Source: Apostichopus japonicus (Eukaryota; Echinodermata; Holothuroidea; Aspidochirotida; Stichopodidae). From it: a DNA stretch of 64,000 nucleotides. The translations under genes and the position numbers were made by a program. Every line of letters begins with the position of its first letter. Position 1 is the first letter of the stretch. A model generated the notes under the pieces. It did not search any database. It was not told the DNA's origin and worked only from the letters and a program-made list of their open reading frames with translations. The stretch spans positions 2,428,499-2,492,498 of the forward strand of contig NC_092565.1 of NCBI RefSeq assembly GCF_037975245.1, in the 5' to 3' direction. Below, piece after piece: positions 1 through 10,500 of this stretch.

Positions 1-320
1 TGAGCTTATCTAGCTCATTTTCTATAAGGTGCACGGGCATTATTCTGGGGTGTCTGGCGGGCATTACCCACCACTCAAAATATCTGGCAATGGTCATTCT
101 TGATACCTGAGACTATGCCGTACATATCCCAGTTGGTTCATCAGGTTAACTCATGAGCTTATCTAGCTCATTCTTGAGGGTGGGGTATTATTCTGGTGGT
201 GTCTGGCGGGCATACCCCACCACTAAATATATCTGGTAATGGTCATTCGTGATACCTAAGACTATGTCGTACATATCCCAGTTGGTTCATCAGTTTAACT
301 CACGGGCTGATCTAGCCCAA
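1..320. repeat. Tandem repeat, about 152-bp unit
   Basis: Two near-complete copies and the start of a third. The phrase TATCTAGCTCATT, then GTCTGGCGGGCAT, then CATATCCCAGTTGGTTCATC recurs with about 152-bp spacing. The array probably continues left of the window. Confidence 0.8.
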
Positions 321-1990
321 TTTTTGGGTCCCTTTCTTGTGGCACTATTGACCACACATATGCGTCCATTACCTAATATGGACATTCACATGGACCATTG
401 CTATATAAAATGAACATTGGTTAACTTTCTAGCTAGGCTAGGTTCCTTTGGGCTCCCGCCTCATTACTCACGAACAGACCACTTAACAACTGCTCTTTAT
501 ACACAATTTTTGATGTTTATTTAATAACGATAATGATTAATGTAGGATAAATTGTTCAAATGAGATAAAATTCGACAAAGATGCGTAGCATTCAAATCTA
601 AATGGAAGGCGTACACTTAAAACCAATAATAAAACATAAACCAAAATATATGAAAAGGCTCCTTCATTGAGAGAATGTGTAAACCTGGTAACTCTTCCGT
701 TTCTTTCGTTGTTTACTTGACTTTCAAATATATTATAATTGTATTCCTTTCCTTATCTCTCTGCAACTATCTTTCCTTAGTGCCTCTGAAACTATATATT
801 TGTCTCGATACTCCTTCAATTATGCATCTCCGTCTCAGTTCTACTTTGTGCATTTCTTCTCGGACATCCACCTTTACCCCACAATGATGAAATGTAAGCT
901 CAATCTACGGTATCCACTTCGTCACATTTCCATCGTCCTTAAACTTTCAAACATTCCTATATATTCTCATTCCACGTTTACGAGTCATATCTATTGCTGT
1001 ACCTTCCAATGTGTGTGCCAGATTCTCTACTCCATGCAACTGTCCAATTAATGTGGACTAGAAAATCCTAAACGTGAGCTTAGTTAGTTGAATTGAAGGA
1101 GCTAATATGTTGTCTATTAATATTTACATTGCATAGTACAAGAGAATTGATAAATTCATGAATTATTTGCAATTTTTAATTGTGACAAGATGCGACAAGT
1201 ATTCAAATTCCATTCGACAATTTCTGCAACTTCCCTTTGACCTATAAACGACACCAGTATTCCTACAAACATGGCGTCTAGCTGAGACCGTAAGCTAACC
1301 CTATAAATAGCTATATCATGGCTGAACATTCATGTAGTATTACAAATCCCTATTCATTGAACACAGGAAAGCCCGAACAACAATATTCTGATCTGATTAT
1401 AATTATTATTATAATTATTCGTCAAAACAATTTGTAGAAACACTAGCTCTGACCTGCAGGCACTTTACAAATTAAAATGTTCCAAATTTCTTTCTCATGA
1501 GATTCTTTACCAGTAATGTACAAACAATAAAATGATTGTCACCCACAAACACACGTGTGTCGGCGTTATTGTATGACGATGCCGAAGAGGCAATGATTAA
1601 ATCGTTGCAGTTATCTATTGTTCAAGAAAACATATGTCGAATGTTTACGAAAGCTTTAATAATGTTACCGTGACGAAATCATTCCTTACGACCGTACAAT
1701 TTTGAAGTTTCCCTCCAAGGCCACTGATTTAAGGAGAACTTGAAGTTACCAAGGAGACACCCCACCCCCTCATACTCTTATTCCATACCTTTGTCGTGGG
1801 ACTGGTATTTCCTGGTAATATTTCAGACATTATTCACTTGAAATGTAGCATAAGCTATAACATAAAAAAATGGGTTCTTCTTATATATATAAACCAACCT
1901 GCTCTTTCTCAAACAGTGCATTGATAAGATCCACATTGGTTAAAGAGGTATCAGAAGGGGACCACTTAATTAAACAGACCGATGTCCTTC
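321..1990. other. 3' flank of the SLC49A3-like gene, no gene seen
   Basis: AT-rich single-copy-looking sequence. The open frames at 675-1051 are short, overlap in two frames and show no recognisable domain. The 3' UTR of the transporter gene should occupy the right-hand part. Confidence 0.5.
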
Positions 1991-2019
1991 TGTATATCTG
2001 AAGCTTTCTTGCCTCTTCT

Positions 2020-2195
2020 TCATGTAACGACATCCATTGCCATGTTATCCACGCCAGCTTTCTTAGCTACTGAAGACGGCTCTTTTTTACCAGCTGCATA
2101 ACCTTCGGCTGCCAGACGTTTGTATTTCGTTCGGAATAGTAAGACAAATCCACAGCACACTACAATGGTGTATCCTCCGATAACATACAAAGGCA
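2020..2195 (-). CDS. SLC49A3: SLC49A3-like exon 9 (last coding exon)
   Basis: Starts in phase 1 after acceptor tttttgacag and ends at TGA (2022-2020). It encodes segment 12 (VIGGYTIVVCCGFVLLF), the basic stop RTKYKRLAAEG and a hydrophilic C-terminal tail of about 30 residues, shorter than the tail I remember for the human protein. Confidence 0.88.
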
Positions 2196-5100
2196 CTGTC
2201 AAAAATAGAGGGCAACAATTGTAGAAAGAAAATGTATAGAAACACAAGGGTAGACGGATCAAACTCAACGGATCAACCCAACGGATCAACCCAACGGATC
2301 AACCCAACGGATCAACTCAACGGATCAACTCAACGGATCAAACTCAACGGATCGACTTAACGGATCAACCCAACGGATCAACCCAACGGATCAACTCAAC
2401 GGATCAACTCAACGGATCAACCCAACGGATCAACTCAACGGATCAAACTCAACAAATGCAGGGTGGACTGATAAATTTCTCCATTCTTAATGTCTTGGAA
2501 TAATTTAATGAGACACATTTGAGGAAAGTATACTGTACCTTAAATGATTCATGAAATTTACCTTACTGTATACTGTGGGTGCAAATACATATAACTCTTT
2601 CAATAAGTGTCAATGTATGTATGTATGTATTTTAGATCCTCCTGCAAGCAGGAACTCGCGAAGAAGCCATCATTGGCTTATCAAAGCTGACCAGTCTCTT
2701 ATATTCAGTGGCGTAGGAAGGTACTTTTGAGTGGGGGGCTGAAGACTGATGGCCGGCCTGGGGGGGTCTAAGGGGAGGGGGTGTCCCCTCCCCTTTGGAT
2801 TTTTTTTGCATTTCCAGGTGGCCTCAGATGCAATTTGGTGCAATATAGCACACTTCAACACCCACTCCATTTTGTAAAGAATTTTGCATTTTCACCTGGC
2901 CTTAGATGCAATTTGGTGCTTCAAATGAGATTTTTGTCTCATTTGGAAATGAAAAAGGGGTTTTCTGACTTGCGGAGCGGGGGGGGGGGGCGGAACGATA
3001 CTTCCGCCCCCCCATATTTTTCACTGGGGGCTGGCGCCCCCCCCCCCAGCCCCCCGGTTCCTACGCCCTTGCTTATATTCATATTTAACGTCCATGACTA
3101 CGAATTGTCAACAACTCTGTAACTGGACGACATACATTAATTTTGGAGTGATTCGAACTCGGGACCTTATGATTGAAAGGGACCGGTCTATTACAACTTA
3201 TAATTTTCGTTAAAAACTCGTGCTGCCAAGAAGACAATTGGTTGGTTTTCATCTGTTTACCTGTCATATCTTGGATAACACTTAACTGGTTTGGCGGTAC
3301 GGTTGCTCCTGGGGTGTCCGAGACAACGATGCACTTTTGTATATCGGGTGCTTCGCTCAATGGAACCGACTCAGAAGCAACTTGAGCGATCAAGATTAAA
3401 ATGATACCCTGTAATTGACTGCAAATTAAACAAACATAGAAATAAATATGTCGATTGTACTTTCAATTCAACACTCTAATAAGTAACGATGAAAGTTGTG
3501 AAAAAGAAGTATTAAGGAGAGTCCATTAATTGGAAGGGTTGCACGAAACTGATCTTTCGAGGGGGGGGGGGGGCACAAGTTTGAATACCCAACCCGTGGT
3601 CGTAAGACTTTGAGATGCGGTAACAAAATTTATTGTCTACTGCAAAGTAAAAGTTTGGAATTTCAACATATGCATTTACCATCTTTTCCGTGAGAAAAAT
3701 AATCACTGCTATTTTATACATTTGAATGTAGTTAACAGCAAGAGATTTAGAAGATAAGTGGACAGATGAGTCAAACGATAATATCCCATGAGGACTCGGG
3801 AAACTGAGGGAAAGAACTGGACAGGAAAGAAATGAAGACAGAAATTTCTCTGCAACGTATACTATAAATCCATACATTAAATGGTTAAGTCAGGGGCAAA
3901 CGTGTTAATAAATATGGGGTGCTGCTAAGTATAAGCAATTAAATATGAAAATTCCCCAGAAGAAACTTTCCCTCCTTGCCGCACCCAATTAGATATTGTC
4001 TGTTACATAGACTAAACTCTATTGGCTCCGCGTTCCCATCCCCTCCTGAATTGACATCTGATCTTTAAGGTATACCAATGATGACTGTGTCAAGGTTTCT
4101 TACCCAGATATTTGAAGAAGTCCTGAGCTGGTTCCTTCCCTTATGGGGTATGTACATTCTACTCCTAATTCCAGCGCAACTGGAAACAGAGCCAAACCGA
4201 AGGTGCCGAACAAGACGGCTCCGAAAGCGAGTCCTCCACCTTGTTCTGGAAAATTTGAAAACTGAAAGAAAGGTATAAATCACATGAATGGGTTTCTATA
4301 AAATGTCAAAACGTATTGTGTGGATTTACAGATACAAGGACGTCAACATGAGAGGGGAGGGAGGGGGTAGTATACACCCTCCCGGAACACAAACCTCTGG
4401 CATGGTCGATCTTTCCTACACTTTGGAAAATATAGGGATGAGGTTGGTCTTGCAGCGACCGTTTGTCAATCACAAGGTGATGCGTGGTACAAATTAAAAC
4501 TTAAAAATGTAAATATCGTTTGCAGTCAACACATGTTTGTACGATGGTGCAAGGTATAATACATGTATTATTATGTATGTATTTTAGATCCTCCTGCAAG
4601 CAGAAACTCGCGAAGAAGCCTCATTGGTTCATCAAAGCCGCAAAGCTGACCGAAGTCAATCTCTTACATTCATATTTAACGTCCATGATTATATGAATTG
4701 TCAATTGTTAACAACTCTTTAACTGGACGACATACATTAAACTTGGAGTGTCTCGAACCGGGGACATTATGATTGGAAGGCACCGATTATAGTAAAACAG
4801 CCCCTGTGGAGTTGTTACTTCCCTGAACTGTCAGTTATATAGCCATATGTATATTGAAAGCACGTGTTCTTAGCTACGTGCAAATGGTTAGGGGACGGTG
4901 GGTTATACAAAATGGATCATATACTGTGATGCCGTTGGTCATCATATAGGTCGCCCTAGGCTTACGTCACTGTTTTTAGCCACATTTGCTTTCCATGTGG
5001 ACAGTGACGTAAGTATTACAGGTCACGTGACGTCTGCTCACCAGCTCAGCTGAATCAGATCCCGGAACTTGTGAGGAAGTCTTTTCGTTCGGTTCGGTAG

Positions 5101-7497
5101 TAGCTCCAGGCTCCGACCATTGTAGTCGTATGTGTATCTGTTTTGTATTTGTCTTCTGTAGACTTTTATATACGTATCGTTTTATAGGGCTCTACTTCGG
5201 TATTGATATCTTGTTGTAAACGCCTGTAATCAATTTCGTTTTAGTGCATGTCTCTCTATTTAATGATATTGAGGGTTTCGTGCCGATGTATTGTCTGTAT
5301 ACCGTGGCTCATTGTATATAGTCATAGATTACGAAGTATACTCACCGCTCGTTCTTTACTCGTTTATCTAATGTGTTATTTTTTTTAAAGTAATAAGGAG
5401 ATTCAAGGCTCGTCGTTACTAAAGTACAACCATCCAAGCCGCATTTGTTTCCATACCACCCACCAGACCTCGGAAGGGAATATTTGGCAGCCCCCGGAAT
5501 CTTTGACCGACTTAGCGTGGCAATACATTTCATCTTATGAGCATTGCTAAACCGATGTCTATCTGCCCACAAGTTGGACGTATCTATTAATTGCAAGTAC
5601 TCCATCAGATGTCAGGTCAATCACTCATCATTTCAGTTTCATATATAAGGACCGATGTATACCACTGACATACTACGATGTATACCACTGACATACTACG
5701 ATGTATATCACTGACATACTACGATGTATACCACTGACATACTACGATGTATACCACTGACATACAACGATGTATACCACTGACATACAACGATGTATAT
5801 CACTGGCATACTATACGATGTATATCACTGACATACTACGATGTATACCACTGATATACTACGATGTATACCACTGACATACTACGATGTATACCACTGA
5901 CATACTACGATGTATACCACTGACATACTACGATGTATACCACTGATATACTACGATGTATACCACTGACATACTACGATGTATACCACTGACATACTAC
6001 GATGTATACCACTGACATACTACGATGTATATCACTGACATACTACGATGTATATCACTGACATACTACGATGTATACCACTGACATACTACGATGTATA
6101 CCACTGACATACTACGATGTATATCACTGACATACTACGATGTATACCACTGACATACTACGATGTATATCACTGACATACTACGATGTATACCACTGAC
6201 ATACTACGATGTATACCACTGATATACTACGATGTATACCACTGACATACTACGATGTATACCACTGACATACTACGATGTATACCACTGACATACTACG
6301 ATGTATACCACTGATATACTACGATGTATACCACTGACATACTACGATGTATACCACTGACATACTACGATGTATACCACTGACATACTACGATGTATAT
6401 CACTGACATACTACGATGTATATCACTGACATACTACGATGTATACCACTGACATACTACGATGTATATCACTGACATACTACGATGTATACAACTGACA
6501 TACTACGATGTATACCACTGACATACTACGATGTATATCACTGACATACTACGATGTATACCACTGACATACTACGATGTATATCACTGACATACTACGA
6601 TGTATACCACTGACATACTACGATGTATACCACTGAAATACTACGATGTATATCACTGACATACTACGACGTATACCACTGACATACTACGATGTATACC
6701 ACTGACATACTACGATGTATACCACTGACATACTACGATGTATACCACTGACATACTACGATGTATATCACTGACATACTACAATGTATATACCACTGAT
6801 ATACTACGATGTATACCACTGACATACTCATTTTCAAACTGCACATATTTCACAGCTGTTCTTCCGAAACTTTGAAGCAGAACGAATGGTTATAATATTT
6901 TTACGAAAATAAAAATGAAGGATCAAAGACAAAAGTTTACTTACAACTACTAAAAAAACCACACCGATTGCACCAAACACAAAATTAAACTTCATAATTG
7001 GAGTAAATTTGTGAGTCTTATCTACAATTAAACCAGCTACGAAGGCTCCTATTAGTCCACAACCAAGCATCAGAGCGCCGACAATACCAGCAAAATCCTG
7101 AAGAGAGAGAGAAGGAAAAATGAAACTCAGTTTCGTTTGATACGTACATGCCAGTTTGTAGCGTTAAGTGTTGTGACCACCGATACAGCTTAGTGACTAT
7201 GGTGAAATTACATCGTCAAAAGAAACGACAAAATGTGAATATAGTTACTGCGAATATAATAGTTTTATTTTATACTTACGTCTCCATGCCCAAGTGGACA
7301 TACGATTTGCTCTAAAAAGGTGCTAATTGCGTTAAAGACACCGTACCCGCCGCCGAAAGCTATCCACAAAATAATGAAAGACGGAGTCTTGATACACTGT
7401 GAATATGGAGGTACAAGTATATGGTTTATCATAAGCCGATATATAAGCATATATATATATGTATAATGTATGTGTTAGTTAATGTATGTGTTAGTTA

Positions 7498-7543
<46 letters not shown>

Positions 7544-10500
7544 TAACTAACACATACATTTAGGAATTTGTTCGAATATTTTTGGACTGTATTTGTAACA
7601 ACTACCAAGTCTTGTAATGTGATAATCACTATCCATGGATAATCTCTACCCATGCTTTAATCTCTATCCACGTGATAATCTCTACCCATATGATAATCTC
7701 TATCCATGTGATCATCTCAATCCATGTGATAATCACTATCCATGTGATCATCTCAATCCATGTGATAATCACTATCCTTGTGATATTCTCTATCCATGTG
7801 ATAATTGTAGGTGAACACTGACTTACACCTAGCTTTCTCTTTTCGATAAGTGTGCAGAAAATTACATATGCATTCCTGCCATTCGAGTTCCACCATCTAA
7901 CGTCAACATTTGACGGACCAGAGTGAACCCCACCCCCCCCCCCCCTCATCTGAGGTAAAAACATCCCATTTTATCTTGCAGTTCAGCTCATCACGGTGAA
8001 CGAAGTTGTTTCGAAACCTCATTTCCCAATTTTGCGAACCAGAATTACCAAATCAAGGGAAGACGCGGTTCGATATCGATGCACAGCAACAATATCTAAG
8101 GAATTTGGTTCCTGGTGAGGATTTCATCCGGGAACGTATAGGTTGTGGCGCGGACTCTCTAATCGCTACCTTACACCTTCGCATATGAGTCATTGAACTA
8201 ATCAAATGTTGTTAAAAGTAAACAATGTATAATGAACATTCAACATTCCTTTGATGCTTTGAAGTATACGTGTAGCAGTATCCATGTACCTACATGTAGA
8301 AAACCTTTGTAAAACGATTCCCCCTCTTCGTCTGCACTGGCAGATGGTGGCGTCGGTGGTTCATTACTGCACACACCAAATGTCGCCATGGCAACACCAA
8401 TCACAGCAGGAATTAGGTAAATTAAGAGCTGAGAATATAAAAACAGCAAGAATGAACATCAATTAATGACATCAAGGCAAAGATGTTTACCTTCGAATTC
8501 ATACCAGTAGCTAAAGACAGACACGAGGAATAATTCAAGGCCATGTACATCAAAACACTATCCTTAACTTGTGGAGGGTTATCATAATCGGTGTGAGATA
8601 AACACGACGCCGCGAACCGATTGAAACCCTTGCAAAATTGTTATACTTGTGTCTCATAACGATTGGAGTGTACGTGCCTACAAAACGCCAGAGACCAGCC
8701 TATCACGACAGGTTAAGGACACATTAAACCAGTATTTGCTTTGGTCTTTGACAACATCGTCGATATTGTTGGATGTTCATTATGAGTATTATCTCTAGAA
8801 TATATATATATATATATATATATATAGGCCTATGTGGGATTCGGCATATATCCAGTACAAAATTTGGATTTATTGACTGCATTCAAAAGCAGCGGTATTC
8901 TTCAAAAGGTGTGTTATAGCATACCCCCGCCATCTTGGGTGTAATAGCATACCCGCGGCCCCTCCCCACCCCCACAAGTGACCCTTGGTAATTGTTTTTG
9001 TAGTATTTATTCTTTAGTTACAAGGACGTGCATATGTCTCTTCCTGTACTCACCATAAGTGGTATATCGTCTGGCTCGCTTACAAGCAGTGCCGATATGA
9101 GGAATGACATCAGAATTCCAAATGGATTCGACATGGAACCAATAGCATTAGCAATCGCTCGTTGATCTTCAGCGAACCACACTGCTGCCAGTTTTGTTGG
9201 TACGAATAACAGAAATGGCTGTGCAACAGCAGCAATGGTTTGTCCTGTCATAACGATGGGATATCTGGCATCATCGGATATGCCAGAAAGGCCACTAAAG
9301 CATCGCACCGCGATGCCTACGAAATTGAACCATGCTCCAATTAGGATCTATTAAGACAAAATCACGTTAACCATTAATCAAGTTTTGAGCACACTTGAAT
9401 ATTTGCGTATGTCATAAGTTCGACTCAATGTATATTACATATTGGCATGAACAATAAACACAAACTAAACACGCTACACCAAAATGTCTTTTCTTTGACG
9501 TTTCTGTTTGCTACATAATTCGGTGATCTTGCACACGTGGCGAGATTCCAAACTGAAATGTATAGGCTAATGGCAGGCAATAGGCTGCATACTTTGTAAA
9601 TCAGATTGTTTTGAGCAGCTATTAAAATTGACAGCACATCCCCTTCATGCCATAACTTATACAATTCGTCTGTATCTTCATGGTGAACTTATATAGCTTC
9701 CTATCACCAGTATATATTTAAAGACCTTTGTACTATGTAGGAATCGTAGGAAAAATTAGTCTCTGCCAAGTGGTGTTCTACAGTTTTACTCAATGTTAGT
9801 GAGCTAAGAACGTCACTGTAGTAGATCGCACTGGCGGGTTTTGTAAACCGTCTGGATTTCATATATGTGAAGGATATGTGCAATCACCCTTGATTCCGCA
9901 ACTTCATCCACACTACATTACCAGGCTTTTAAAAACAATTGAAGCCGACTTAATTCGTTACACTTCATTGACCGATCATTTCCAAACTTCTCTAAATAAG
10001 TTGAGTCTAGTCAAAACGAAAATGACTTGACTTGTATCGGTTTAGAACATCACTTAACTCGAGTTGAACGAGGATTACGAGACAAAGCAATGACTCAGAT
10101 ATAAAACAAAGGACTCGAGTCTTCCTTAAAGGAAACAAGTGTCAAGTGCCACTGAGTATACTCAAGGACGGAATATATTACCAAAACTTTTCAATCATAT
10201 TGATGCTATATCATAATATACTTAATGGAAGGGTACACATACGTCACTATCAAAACATCAAACGTCAAAGTAACCAGGAAATAAACTTTATGAAGGAAAT
10301 ATTAATATTTAATATATAACATTATCTAACCCCTAGTGGACCTATCAATTGTATTATAACTTCATAACCCTTCCTTTTCTGCGGCTATTTATCAAACGTC
10401 GGCATTTTGGAGATTCTTTCTCTCTGCGCAGCTAAGAGTTACGCTGTAGCCCACTAAAGGTTTCGTTTGCGGCGAGGGACAACTTTACCCTCAGTAGTTC

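Noticed and set aside
5651-6832. CRISPR array
   Set aside because: Head-to-tail units with no unique spacers, in animal DNA; the same holds for all other arrays here.
8006-8188. Plus-strand 60-residue open frame
   Set aside because: Lies in an intron of the transporter on the opposite strand, with no domain or splice support.
8294-8299. Alternative donor gtacat for transporter exon 4
   Set aside because: It breaks the frame with the next exon; gtaggt keeps both frame and family spacing.
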